Assembly: GCA_041394265.1 (NCBI GenBank)
Contig: JAWKIO010000005.1
Location: 2,108,001-2,172,000 of the forward strand
DNA: 64,000 bases
Source of the DNA: Acidimicrobiales bacterium
GTDB taxonomy: Bacteria > Actinomycetota > Acidimicrobiia > Acidimicrobiales > SZUA-35
Direction: 5' to 3'
Under the pieces are notes generated by a model. It ran no database searches and had not been told where the DNA came from. It worked only from the letters and a program-made list of their open reading frames with translations. A program made the translations under genes and the position numbers. Positions 1 through 8,584 of the stretch are shown piece by piece (the first letter of the stretch is position 1; each line of letters opens with the position of its first letter).

Positions 1-220
1 AGGGATCGGGAATCTGCACGAGCGCGAGGTCGTGGTGACGGTCCTCGGCGCCGCGGTAGAACCGCATGTCCAGGCCCTCGCGGCCCTCCACCGTGTTGTC
101 GAGTTGGCCGCACTGGGCGAAGCCGACCGCCTCGGTGTAGAAGCGATGCGATGCGTCGATGTCGCGCACCATCAACGCCAGGTGCTGGATCGTCGGTCCG
201 TTCGGGTTGATCTGTCCCAT
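1..220 (-). CDS. VOC-family (glyoxalase-fold) protein, C-terminus cut off by window edge
   Basis: Reading the minus strand from the ATG at 220 gives about 73 residues of an open frame that runs off the left edge. It opens with the typical vicinal-oxygen-chelate pattern: a QHLALMV strand containing the metal-ligand His, then DIDASHRFYTEAVGF, where the helix and the (F/W)Y motif are characteristic. This fold is shared by glyoxalases, extradiol dioxygenases and epimerases, so the substrate cannot be named. Only the first beta-alpha-beta-beta-beta module is visible and the second metal ligand lies outside the window. Family assignment is firm; function is open. Confidence 0.8.
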   Translation of the reverse strand, partial: MGQINPNGPTIQHLALMVRDIDASHRFYTEAVGFAQCGQLDNTVEGREGLDMRFYRGAEDRHHDLALVQIPDP

Positions 221-353
221 GGTGTTCCCCCAAGGAATCGGTGGCGGGTCAGAAACAACCGGCCGCTTGTTAGGTGAACGTACGCATGGCACACCACAGC
301 GGATAGGGACCAAGGTCACACGACGTCGCAGGGGAGGAACCCGACAACCCCGA

Positions 354-1406
354 CTAGGAGGACTCGATGAGGTCGAGCGCTCCAACGTCGAGAGCGTGGC
401 GGGCGTGGCGATTGAGCATCAACGTGAGCATGGCGTCGCCGCGTTCGGTCCGGTCGGCCACGGTCGTCGCGCGAATGGCGACGACCACGCCATGGAGCGA
501 TCCCAGCGCGTAGTCCCGCTCGCATTGTGCCTGCGGGTAGTCGGTCACCCCGCGCCGTTCGAGTTCGGATCGGTAGCGCTGCAGCATGTCGTGCTCGATC
601 TCCCGGCGCTTCTCGGGCCGGATCGCGGCCCCGAGGAGATAGGCCACATCGGTCACCCCGATGCCGAGGCGCACGGTCTGCCAATCGACGACGGCGATCG
701 CCGGCGCACCGGGGTCGACGGCGAACATGAAGTTGTCGGGTCGGAAGTCTCCGTGCACCAGCGTGGTGGACGCCGTGGTGAGCCGTGCCCATCGACCGGC
801 ACTGCGGGCGAACCGCTCGATCAGCTCGGGCACGGCCGGGTCGAGTCCCGCGCCGAGGCGTTCGTGAACGGCGTCGAGTAGGCCGGGGATGGTGTCGGCG
901 TACTTGCGTTCACGATCGTCGGCGTCTTCCCGGTAGAGGTCGAAGGTGGAGGTGTCGGTGGCGTTCCACAGTGGTGCATGGAGCGCAGCGCATTGTTCGA
1001 TCGCCAGCACCAGTTGCTCGTCGCTCGGCTCGGTGAACTGGTCGCCCTGCTCGGAACCTGCCAGGTCTTCGAGGACCACCGCGAAGTCGTAGGCCGCAGC
1101 GTCGTAGTGGACTGCCAGCACCTGCGGCATGCAGATGTCGACCAGTGGCGCAATGGTCCGATAGAAGGTGCATTCCCGCAGGTAGGCCCCGTGGTCGAAC
1201 GAAAGCGTCCGAGTGTTGACCTCCGACGACGGGAGTTTCACGATGACGGTCTCGGGTCCCTCGCCGTCGTCCCACATCAGCGCGAAGCGAGCGTTGCGGC
1301 TCATCTGGCCGGTACCGACGAAGCCGGCGAACTCGGCGCGGCGTGGTCGCCGGCCATCGATCGCCGAGTGCTCGGCAATCCACTCGGGATCGAGTCCGAC
1401 GGTCAT
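354..1406 (-). CDS. Aminoglycoside/choline-kinase-like phosphotransferase family protein
   Basis: The 350-residue product has the APH/choline-kinase fold. There is an ATP-binding Lys near residue 57 (IVKLPS), the catalytic loop HGDFRPDN at about 218-225, and the metal-binding DWQ at about 241-243. Actinobacterial relatives are annotated as phosphotransferase or ecdysteroid-kinase-like, and the true acceptor is unknown. The frame stays open upstream to 1541, but that stretch is Arg/Gly-rich and reads as non-coding. The ATG at 1406 is preceded by a purine-rich GGGCGGGAGG stretch, so I chose it. The gene stands alone between a VOC gene and a terpenoid-type enzyme gene. Confidence 0.8.
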   Translation of the reverse strand: MTVGLDPEWIAEHSAIDGRRPRRAEFAGFVGTGQMSRNARFALMWDDGEGPETVIVKLPSSEVNTRTLSFDHGAYLRECTFYRTIAPLVDICMPQVLAVHYDAAAYDFAVVLEDLAGSEQGDQFTEPSDEQLVLAIEQCAALHAPLWNATDTSTFDLYREDADDRERKYADTIPGLLDAVHERLGAGLDPAVPELIERFARSAGRWARLTTASTTLVHGDFRPDNFMFAVDPGAPAIAVVDWQTVRLGIGVTDVAYLLGAAIRPEKRREIEHDMLQRYRSELERRGVTDYPQAQCERDYALGSLHGVVVAIRATTVADRTERGDAMLTLMLNRHARHALDVGALDLIESS

Positions 1407-1591
1407 GGCCTCCCGCCCTCGTCTGTCGCCCGTGCGTCGACGGCCGTCGCCGCGGCAGCGCGGACCGGTAGCGCCGCAGCCGCTTCCGGCGCTCGAGCGT
1501 TGCTCAACCGCGGTCGACGGGTCAGGCGGCACCCCCACCACACGAGCCGAGTCCAGTTGCGATCGATGTTGATGAGTCGCATCTCGGCCGC

Positions 1592-3568
1592 CTACGAACC
1601 TGATTCGCCTGATGCAGTCGGTGCGATGACGACCAGATGACGATCGGCGATGTGGAGGTCGAGGACTGCCTTCCCGTCGGGGTCGGCAGAGAACGACATC
1701 GCGTTCGCCCCGCCCGTCGCTGTGTAGCTGGCGCCAGGCACGAGCTGATCCAATTCGAGACGGGCATCGATCGGGTCAGCTGCCGGCTCGATCGTCAGAT
1801 GCAAGCGCACACCATCGGGCGACACCGCCTCGGTCACCAGAGCATTCGGCCACAGGTCCGACCGCAGCACCGGACCCGTCGGTGCGACGTAGCCCCGGAG
1901 TGCGAGACCCGCCGTCGACAGTGGTGCGCCCCACCGCACGAACAAGTGGACGCCGGTGTTCTGGACGCCGGATGTGAGGGGCCGTTCCGGCCAGCGCCGC
2001 CCGGTCGCGCACTGCCGATCGGCGCCGGCCTTGGCCGCGATGGCGAGTTCGGGCATGCCGAGTCCGAGTGCGCCGCCGATGAGCCGAGTCCACTCGGGCA
2101 CTTCGGTGCGGATCCCGGTGTTGCGTTCCGCTGCCGGCTCGAGCGTGAGGTCGAGAACGCCGTCGTGCACCTTGCCTTCGAGCGCGCGTATCTTCTCACC
2201 GGCGCCCCGAGTCGCGAGCAGTTTGGCCCGGACGGCCATGTCGGGGGCGACGTCGGCGAAGCCATTCGTGCCCGTCGAGTAGTAGACGCCGTCCGGCACC
2301 TCGCCGGTGTCGAATGACAGGCCCGTGACCTTCGAGCGGATGTGGAGGAAGTTGCCGTCCGGTGTGAGCATCTCCTGTTCGAGTCCGCGTCGCCAGTGGC
2401 TCTCGACGTCGTCCCAGAGCGCGCTGTGATGGCGTCGGGCGTGACCGGCCAATCCCTGAGCGGCGAAGGTGTTGCACGCAGTGAACACCCAGCCCGGTTC
2501 GCACGGGAACAAGCCGAGGGCCGATGCCGAGAGGTTGCGATGGACCGCCTCGGCCAGCGTGTGGTGGTTGTAGGAGAAGGTGCGTCCGTCTTTCCAGACG
2601 AAGACCAGCGCGTCGTCCGCGTCGAACCGAGTCGACCCGGTCGCGTTCTCGTAGGCGTTGATGATGTCGAGCAGGTAGGCCGAGAACATGATGTTGTCGT
2701 GCACGATGGGGTCGGGATCGTTGCGGAAGTTTCCGATCCGGTTGAGCGTGCGCCAGTAACCCCAGACCCGGATGTCGGTCTGTCGTTCGATGAGCGCGGC
2801 CATCGCCCGTTCGACCGTGCTCGGCGCGTTCGGCACGTGGTTGGCAGCATGGAGCGCGAGCGCCCAGGTGAGGAAATCGAGCTGGTAGCGAACACAGGTG
2901 GGGCCGTGGATCTGCTCACCCCAGTCGAACCCGTCGAACTGGTCGGCCGGCTGCAGCGCCAGCTCGAAGGCCCATCGCACGAGTTCGCGGTCGGTGTCGG
3001 TGAGCGGGAGCGCCTCGGCGACCGATGCCGGCAGCGTCGCCGATGCCAGGTAGGCGTTCAGCTCGGGAACCTTGGCCAGTCGTTGTCGATACGACCGCTC
3101 GTAGTGCGTAGCGATGAAGCCCAGCGTTCCGGCGAGGCCGACGTACGCGGCGGGCACCGCCCACGCCCAGGTCGTTCCGCCGGTGGCGAACAGCCGAGGG
3201 CCCTCGGTCGTTGCTGCGGCGGCGAGGGCCGAGACCCACCAGACCAGCGGGATCGCGAAGTGGGCACTGATGCCCCACCACAGCACCACCGCCAGCAGCG
3301 ACAACGCGATCGTGACGACGAATCCCAGCACGCCAGCGGAGTGGAGCCAGCCTGCTCCCGGGAATACGAGTCCGAGTCCCAGGGTGCGGATCGCACCATC
3401 GCCGATGACGACAAGAAGCGATCCGAGCGCCACCTGCATCCCCAAGAGCGAGAGCGTCCGAGTCACGAGTCGTCGCGACACCGGACCGAGACGCGGCGGG
3501 TGTTCCGGCAGCAGTCGGACACCGTTGTCGGCAACAGCGGGGTCGAACGCCGCGTCGAGCACTGTCAT
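1592..3568 (-). CDS. Linalool dehydratase/isomerase-like protein with N-terminal membrane anchor
   Basis: The 658-residue protein has roughly four hydrophobic segments between residues 38 and 152. A large soluble domain follows, with the look of an alpha/alpha-barrel: CVRYQLDFLTWAL at about 225, then RNDPDPIVHDNIMFS at about 282. The motif CEPGWVFTAC at 356-365 places two Cys nine residues apart, the spacing of the paired catalytic Cys in linalool dehydratase/isomerase (LinD). That enzyme isomerises geraniol and linalool and dehydrates linalool to myrcene. A LinD active-site His appears to be replaced by Tyr here (NIMFSAYLL), judged from memory of the family, so the substrate may differ. The start codon region is tandemly duplicated. 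Confidence 0.7.
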   Translation of the reverse strand: MTVLDAAFDPAVADNGVRLLPEHPPRLGPVSRRLVTRTLSLLGMQVALGSLLVVIGDGAIRTLGLGLVFPGAGWLHSAGVLGFVVTIALSLLAVVLWWGISAHFAIPLVWWVSALAAAATTEGPRLFATGGTTWAWAVPAAYVGLAGTLGFIATHYERSYRQRLAKVPELNAYLASATLPASVAEALPLTDTDRELVRWAFELALQPADQFDGFDWGEQIHGPTCVRYQLDFLTWALALHAANHVPNAPSTVERAMAALIERQTDIRVWGYWRTLNRIGNFRNDPDPIVHDNIMFSAYLLDIINAYENATGSTRFDADDALVFVWKDGRTFSYNHHTLAEAVHRNLSASALGLFPCEPGWVFTACNTFAAQGLAGHARRHHSALWDDVESHWRRGLEQEMLTPDGNFLHIRSKVTGLSFDTGEVPDGVYYSTGTNGFADVAPDMAVRAKLLATRGAGEKIRALEGKVHDGVLDLTLEPAAERNTGIRTEVPEWTRLIGGALGLGMPELAIAAKAGADRQCATGRRWPERPLTSGVQNTGVHLFVRWGAPLSTAGLALRGYVAPTGPVLRSDLWPNALVTEAVSPDGVRLHLTIEPAADPIDARLELDQLVPGASYTATGGANAMSFSADPDGKAVLDLHIADRHLVVIAPTASGESGS

Positions 3569-3597
3569 GGCAGGAACACCGTCATGGCGGGAACACC
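3564..3597. repeat. 17-bp tandem duplication over a start codon
   Basis: GTCATGGCAGGAACACC (3564-3580) is followed directly by GTCATGGCGGGAACACC (3581-3597), differing at one base, with a further GTCAT beginning a third copy. On the minus strand the first copy contains the ATG of the linalool dehydratase-like gene. The second copy supplies another ATG 17 bp upstream and out of frame. Confidence 0.85.
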
Positions 3598-3647
3598 GTC
3601 ATCGCAGCCGTGCCGCCGATTCGAAGTGGTGCGACGAGATCACGGGC

Positions 3648-5387
3648 TCACGCCGTGCGGGTCACGGTGCCGGACCCGCCGTCGATCTCGATCACCATGC
3701 CGTCGGCGAGTCGAGAGAGTGCACCTCCGACCGAGACGGCGCACGGGATCCCGAGCTCGCGACTCACGATTGCTGCGTGCGACACCGGGGCACCCACCTC
3801 ACACACCACCCCGCCGGCGGCGAGGAACAACGGCGTCCATGCCGGGTCGGTGATCGGGCACACCAAGATCTCGCCCGGCTCCAGCGCGGTCGGGTCGGCC
3901 GGGCTCCGAACGATGCGAACAGATCCGGAGATGCTGCCCGGCGCGCCTCCCAGTCCAGTGAGGCTCTCCCCGATCGCGAGTGGCTCGCCTGCCTTGGCCT
4001 GGGAGTGGCGGTCCCAATCCTCGAGCGGTGGAACGTCGCCGGCAACCACGAACGGCGGGACGTAGTCGAACAGCTCGAGATATCGTGCCTCGCGCGCCGG
4101 CAGCTCGGCCAGCACGTCATGCTGCCCGTCGATCACCTGAGTGAGCTCGTCGATGCCGAGCATGTAGATGAGATTGGCGTGATCGATCACACCGTTCGCC
4201 ACGAGCCTGCGGCCAAGTTCATTGGCAGCCAGGCGCTGCTCGTGCAGGAGCAGCGCGACCGTCATTCGAGCTCGCTCCCTGGCACGAGAGAACATCTCGG
4301 CGATGTTCAGCTGGCCCTCGAACATGGCAGACGTCGCCTCGTCGGCGGCCAGCGCCTCGCGCACCGCGGCAACGGCTTCGACGTGCTCGGCGATCTGTCG
4401 ATCGGATCGCACGGCGGGAGACTCGGCATCATCGGCGCGGCTCATGGTCTCGATCGCGGTCATGAGGATCTCGGGCTTGGTGCCCCACGTGTCGCTGCGC
4501 AGCTCCCACTCGTTCGGTCCACGGAACCCCCATCGATCGAGGAACTGCCCGACGGCGGCAACGAATTCGACCGCGTCCGGATGATCGTCACCGACGATCG
4601 CGTCCCAGCGACGTCCAACATTGCCGGCGATGACCTCACGGAGGTGTGCAGACTTCGCGACGAGCCGACTGAGCGGCCACATCTCGTGGGTGGCCTGGGC
4701 CGAATCGATGTCGCCGAATCCGCTGCTCAGCGCGAGCGCCAGTTCCGGGCGGCCGATGGCTGCGGCGATCTGGCCGCAGGCGCCGATGCCGATGCCGACG
4801 ATCGTGCTTGCTGCGAGGTGGGCCTGCCAGAGGTGCACGGCGAGCTCCTCGTGCACCGTCAGTTGCTCGAGCAGCTCTCGCTCGGTCGAGGCTGTGAGGT
4901 CGGGTCGATTTGCGACGATGCCCAGCACGGTGACCCGGTCGGCGTCGTACCGCGCGAGGTCTTGCGTCGCCGCCGCTCCACTCATCCATGCCTGGCCTCG
5001 CTCGGTGGCGGCTGCGTCCTCGTCGGTCGGTCGGGCCTCGCTCTCGTAGGACGGGATCCCCGGCATGTCACCGAAATAGGCGTCGTCGATCGCCTGGGCG
5101 CCGACGCCGAGCCGGACCCCGAAGAGACGTGACAGCGACATGTTCAGATAGATGTAGCCGTGGAACACGGCGATGGGATTGTGCGGGATGGTGTCGTCCC
5201 ACGATCCCTCGTCGAACATGCCAGTCTCTACCAGCGCCAGACGCCAGCCCGGCTCGATGTTGTGGAGGAACCCGATGGAGGCATTGAGCGGGGTGATCGG
5301 ATCCGGGAACACCTCTCCGGCGTTGGCTCGAGACCAGAGTCGGTAGATCGCCGATGAGGGGTCATTGGGAATCCAGCTGTCGCTCAC
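3648..5387 (-). CDS. PEP-utilising (swivelling phosphohistidine) domain protein lacking an ATP-grasp domain
   Basis: The C-terminal approximately 90 residues form the PEP-utilisers mobile domain. They carry GEILVCPITDPAWTPLFLAA and the phosphohistidine motif GAPVSHAAIVSRELGIPCAV, as in PEP synthase, PPDK and rifampicin phosphotransferase. The preceding about 450 residues resemble the helical linker of PEP synthase-like proteins. The N-terminal ATP-grasp (PPDK_N) domain and the C-terminal PEP-binding barrel are absent, so the protein must work with a partner or act as a phosphocarrier. I chose the GTG at 5387, which has GAGGAG about 9 bp upstream. An ATG at 5423 is the alternative. The substrate is unknown. 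Confidence 0.7.
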   Translation of the reverse strand: MSDSWIPNDPSSAIYRLWSRANAGEVFPDPITPLNASIGFLHNIEPGWRLALVETGMFDEGSWDDTIPHNPIAVFHGYIYLNMSLSRLFGVRLGVGAQAIDDAYFGDMPGIPSYESEARPTDEDAAATERGQAWMSGAAATQDLARYDADRVTVLGIVANRPDLTASTERELLEQLTVHEELAVHLWQAHLAASTIVGIGIGACGQIAAAIGRPELALALSSGFGDIDSAQATHEMWPLSRLVAKSAHLREVIAGNVGRRWDAIVGDDHPDAVEFVAAVGQFLDRWGFRGPNEWELRSDTWGTKPEILMTAIETMSRADDAESPAVRSDRQIAEHVEAVAAVREALAADEATSAMFEGQLNIAEMFSRARERARMTVALLLHEQRLAANELGRRLVANGVIDHANLIYMLGIDELTQVIDGQHDVLAELPAREARYLELFDYVPPFVVAGDVPPLEDWDRHSQAKAGEPLAIGESLTGLGGAPGSISGSVRIVRSPADPTALEPGEILVCPITDPAWTPLFLAAGGVVCEVGAPVSHAAIVSRELGIPCAVSVGGALSRLADGMVIEIDGGSGTVTRTA

Positions 5388-5565
5388 TCGTTGATGCTCC
5401 TCGAGGTGCCATCGCACCGTCATCTGTGACGTCCGGCATAGTAACGCCCTGTCGCGCCACACGATGAAGCCGCTCGGAGCGGCCATCCACCCGCCGGCGG
5501 AGCGGTTGGCGCTTTGCGTTGACGGGTTGGTCTCACTACGGTCCGGGCGAACGAGGGGAGCCACC

Positions 5566-6507
5566 GTGCCGAAGATCATGACCCGTCCCGCCATCGAGTC
5601 CGAGGGGGCTCACGTCGATCTCGACTTCCGAGACACGACGATCTGGACCGAGTTCAGCGGGATTCCGTCGCTGTCGATGCTGTTCGGCGACGAGGAGGCC
5701 GGCCCCTACGTTTTCCTGTCGGCGTCGGTGCCGATGGAGGAACAGATGCCGACGGGCTTCTCCCACGCCCATCCTTCCGACAACTGGCGAATCTCTGTCC
5801 GTGGGACGACCAACATGGGCCGTGACAGCTATGGCCATGGCGAGTTCCGGTTCCACGATGGCGGCGTCCCGTACGCCAGCGACAACCTCGCATGGGGTCC
5901 CGAGGGTGGCTTCGGACTCGTCCTGATGGGTGACCGTCGCGGCTTCGCCATCACGCCGGTGAAGGCCGAGGTCACCGAACGAGTCGAGCCGACACAGGTG
6001 GCGGCGGCGAAGGCCATGGGGATCGAGCGACTCGACCCGTGTCCCGGAGCACCGGCCATCCGTACCACGGCCGGCGGCACCTCTCGCGCCCACCTCAACG
6101 GTGGCTTCGGCAGCGAGGATGGCTGGATCGAAGCCGGCCCCGGCGTCAAGGCCTTCGTGGGCTTGCTCGGTGAACCCGAGCGCGGGCCCGTCGTGTGCCT
6201 GATCGACGCCGAGCCTGGCGCCGTTGCCTGGCCCGCTCGCACGCTCGACACCGAGACCCTGATCGTCCCGATCGACGGCTCGGTCGAGGCCGATGGGGTC
6301 ACCCTCGAACAGGGCTCGGTGCGGCTCGATGCATCAGGCGTTGCCGAGTCGGCGCTCGCCGCCGGCTCGGGTGGCGTGCGCCTCGCCGCGATCGTCGGGA
6401 ATCGTCAGGCGCTACTCGCCGGTCAGCCCTTCGGCGCCGACGATGACGCCGTGGCCACCGCCGTCACTGCCGCCGTGACCGAACTCCTGGCAACGCTGAC
6501 GGCGTAG
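5566..6507 (+). CDS. Conserved hypothetical protein, cupin-like
   Basis: This 313-residue protein has no signal peptide or membrane segment. The early HAHPSDNWRI stretch followed by a GHGEFRFHDGG stretch resembles the His-containing strands of cupin-type barrels. The later half contains a repeat-like block (IVPIDGSVEADGVTLEQGSVRLDASG) typical of small-molecule-binding cupins. No catalytic signature is complete enough to name a function. GTG at 5566 is preceded by GAGGGGAG, a good ribosome-binding site, and was preferred to the in-frame ATG at 5464, whose extra residues read as low-quality coding. It is divergently transcribed from the PEP-utilising gene. Confidence 0.6.
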   Translation: MPKIMTRPAIESEGAHVDLDFRDTTIWTEFSGIPSLSMLFGDEEAGPYVFLSASVPMEEQMPTGFSHAHPSDNWRISVRGTTNMGRDSYGHGEFRFHDGGVPYASDNLAWGPEGGFGLVLMGDRRGFAITPVKAEVTERVEPTQVAAAKAMGIERLDPCPGAPAIRTTAGGTSRAHLNGGFGSEDGWIEAGPGVKAFVGLLGEPERGPVVCLIDAEPGAVAWPARTLDTETLIVPIDGSVEADGVTLEQGSVRLDASGVAESALAAGSGGVRLAAIVGNRQALLAGQPFGADDDAVATAVTAAVTELLATLTA

Positions 6508-6508
6508 A

Positions 6509-7333
6509 TCAGCTGCGGGTGCACCCGATGTAGACGTCCTTGCTTCGGCCTCCGCAACGCACATCGATGTCTGCAGCCTCGAGAACATCGACATCGTCGT
6601 CATCCCCGGCCCACAGTCGTCCGAGTCCCGAAACGTAGTCGGCTCCGGTGCCGCCGCCGGCAACTCCTTCGGTGCTCCCGCTGTAGAGCCAGTCGTTGCC
6701 CGACCCTCCGTAGCCCTGTCCGACCCCTTCGACCACGATGACGTCGTCGCCGCTCTCACCCTCGACGCGACCGTCGAGAACGAAGACGATGTCGTCACCA
6801 GCGCGTGCCCACACTCGTTTGAATCCATCGTTGAGCTGGCTCTCGATGTAGTCGGCGTTCGACGATCCGTAGACCCGGTCGTCGCCCGCACCGGTGTAGA
6901 AGAGGTTGTCGGCGAATCGACCATCGCCCATGTCGTGATGATCCTTCTCGCCCGAGTCGAGCCCGATGAGGACATCGTCGCCGTCGCCCCCGTCGAACTT
7001 GCCATAGCCACCGTTGCGAGACCCAACGATGCGGTCGTTCCCGGCGTCCCCGTAGCCGGCCCCGGCATCGGGTCCGAGGTAGATGGTGTCGTTGCCGTCG
7101 CCCCCGTTGATCGTGTCCCAGCCGGCGCCGCCATAGACGATGTCGTCGCCGCCGAGGGCCGTGATCGTGTCGTCGCCGTCACCGGCGCAGATGACGTCGG
7201 GACCCTCGGTCCCGACCAGCACGTCGTCCCCACTGGTGCCCGAGATCGTGCAGCGAGCGGCATCGGCGCCCGCAGGCAGCACGAGCAGGCCCAGACCAGT
7301 GGTGGCGGCAAGGAACAGATGGCGGAGGTGCAT
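6509..7333 (-). CDS. Secreted RTX-like calcium-binding repeat protein
   Basis: An N-terminal signal peptide (MHLRHLFLAATTGLGLLVLP, cleavage near AGADA) precedes about 240 residues rich in GGxGxDxI/V nonapeptide-type repeats, for example GDGDDTITALGGDD and GGDGNDTIYLG. These form parallel beta-rolls that bind calcium in hemolysin-type proteins. No catalytic domain and no type I secretion C-terminal signal is evident; the Sec-type signal suggests export across the single membrane. The ATG at 7333 gives a proper signal peptide. The upstream in-frame ATG at 7432 would bury it. It converges on the cupin-like gene with a 1-bp gap. A structural or surface role is an inference. Confidence 0.75.
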   Translation of the reverse strand: MHLRHLFLAATTGLGLLVLPAGADAARCTISGTSGDDVLVGTEGPDVICAGDGDDTITALGGDDIVYGGAGWDTINGGDGNDTIYLGPDAGAGYGDAGNDRIVGSRNGGYGKFDGGDGDDVLIGLDSGEKDHHDMGDGRFADNLFYTGAGDDRVYGSSNADYIESQLNDGFKRVWARAGDDIVFVLDGRVEGESGDDVIVVEGVGQGYGGSGNDWLYSGSTEGVAGGGTGADYVSGLGRLWAGDDDDVDVLEAADIDVRCGGRSKDVYIGCTRS

Positions 7334-7476
7334 GCGACCGAAGGTACTGATCGCACTTCCGGTCGGCCTGAGTCGATCAGCAGATGGGCGGTAGGTCGAA
7401 CGCCTTGGCGGTGCTCGCTCGATCGGCGACAATCCCGGTCAACCGAGCCGGACACTCGGGGGAAGCCTGAGGACCC

Positions 7477-8136
7477 ATGTCGACGTCACGCCAACTGATC
7501 GATCTCAGTCACACGATCACCGAGGGCATGGTCACCTACCCCGGCCTGCCTGCCCCGGTCATCGGGGTGCACCTCACGAGGGAAGCGGCGGAGGAGATCT
7601 ACGGCCCCGGGATCACGTTCACGATCGGCCAACTCTCGATCTGCACGAACACCGGCACCTACCTCGATGTGCCGTTCCACCGATTCGCCCACGGTCATGA
7701 TCTCGCAGCGCTCCCGCTGGAACGGGTGGCGGGGGTTCCGGCGGTTTGTCTGGATCGACGAGGGCAGACCACGATCGATCTGGAGGCCGCAGAACTTGCC
7801 GGTCTCGCCGGACACGCTGTGCTCATCCGCACCGACCACTCCCGTCACTTCGGTACCGACGCCTACCTCAGCGGACACCCGCACCTCTCTGCCGCTGCGG
7901 CCGATGCCTTGGTCGACGCCGGGGTGGCCTGCGTCGGGATCGACTCGCTGAACATCGACAGCACCGAGGGCGGCGAGCGGCCGGTGCACTCCACACTGCT
8001 CGGCAACGACATCCCGATCATCGAGCACCTCACCCATCTCGACCGACTGCCTGCGAGCGGCTTCGTCTTCACGGCGACGCCACCGAAGATCGAGGGCGCC
8101 GGTACCTTCACGGTTCGGGCATTCGCCACCCTGTAG
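7477..8136 (+). CDS. Cyclase-family protein (kynurenine formamidase-like) with altered metal-binding motif
   Basis: The 219-residue protein matches the cyclase/arylformamidase family: ID(L)SHTITEGMVTYPG at the start, a hydrolase core, HPHLSAAAADAL and VGIDSLNID. The family metal motif HxGTHxDxPxH appears here as NTGTYLDVPFH at residues 58-68. Two His ligands are therefore Asn58 and Tyr62, while Asp64 and His68 remain. Family members hydrolyse N-formylkynurenine or related cyclic amides using Zn or Mn. This copy could use a different metal geometry or a different reaction. The start at 7477 follows a TGAGGA ribosome-binding site. Confidence 0.75.
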   Translation: MSTSRQLIDLSHTITEGMVTYPGLPAPVIGVHLTREAAEEIYGPGITFTIGQLSICTNTGTYLDVPFHRFAHGHDLAALPLERVAGVPAVCLDRRGQTTIDLEAAELAGLAGHAVLIRTDHSRHFGTDAYLSGHPHLSAAAADALVDAGVACVGIDSLNIDSTEGGERPVHSTLLGNDIPIIEHLTHLDRLPASGFVFTATPPKIEGAGTFTVRAFATL

Positions 8137-8215
8137 TCGCAGACGACGTGGGCGCGGTCCTCGTCGCACACCGACCGATCGGCGGATGTTGGCCGGCCGT
8201 GCCTACGGTGTGGCG

Positions 8216-8584
8216 ATGATCTCTGCCATCGATCACCTCGTGCTCTGCGTCGCCGATGTCGAGCGGTCCGTTGCCTGGTATGCCGAGCACCTCGGTCTGG
8301 AGGCGGAACGGCTCGATGCCTGGCGCGCCGGCACGGTGCCGTTCGTGTCGCTGCGGGTGAACGACGCGACGCTCGTCGATCTCGTCGCCAAGGAGCCTGA
8401 TGGCCGAAACGTCGACCACGTCGCGTTCGTCACCGATCGCGCCGGGTTCGATGCGTTCGTCGCCAACCACGAGGGCCAGATCGAGATGGGTCCCGCCCAG
8501 CTCTTCGGCGCCCGTGGCAACGGCGACGGTGTGTACGTCCGCGACCCCGACGGTCACCGGGTCGAGGTGCGCACCTACGACTGA
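8216..8584 (+). CDS. Small VOC-family (glyoxalase-fold) protein
   Basis: The 122-residue protein has both VOC modules in compact form: IDHLVLCVADVERSVAWYAEHLGL at the start, VDHVAFVT in the middle, and DPDGHRVEVRTY at the end, which holds the usual C-terminal Glu metal ligand. Relatives include bleomycin/fosfomycin-resistance-like proteins and lactoylglutathione lyases; the substrate is not deducible. The ATG at 8216 removes a non-coding-looking leader. Its last 10 bp overlap the end of the convergent amidohydrolase gene. Confidence 0.8.
   Translation: MISAIDHLVLCVADVERSVAWYAEHLGLEAERLDAWRAGTVPFVSLRVNDATLVDLVAKEPDGRNVDHVAFVTDRAGFDAFVANHEGQIEMGPAQLFGARGNGDGVYVRDPDGHRVEVRTYD

Noticed and set aside
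2342..3853. Long plus-strand open frame of about 500 codons
   Set aside because: It lies antisense to the linalool dehydratase-like gene, is dominated by Arg, Gly and Glu with no motif, and has no ribosome-binding site. Long antisense frames are expected at this GC content.
6509..7333. RTX toxin
   Set aside because: Only calcium-binding-type repeats behind a Sec signal are present. There is no toxin domain, acyltransferase or type I secretion gene.
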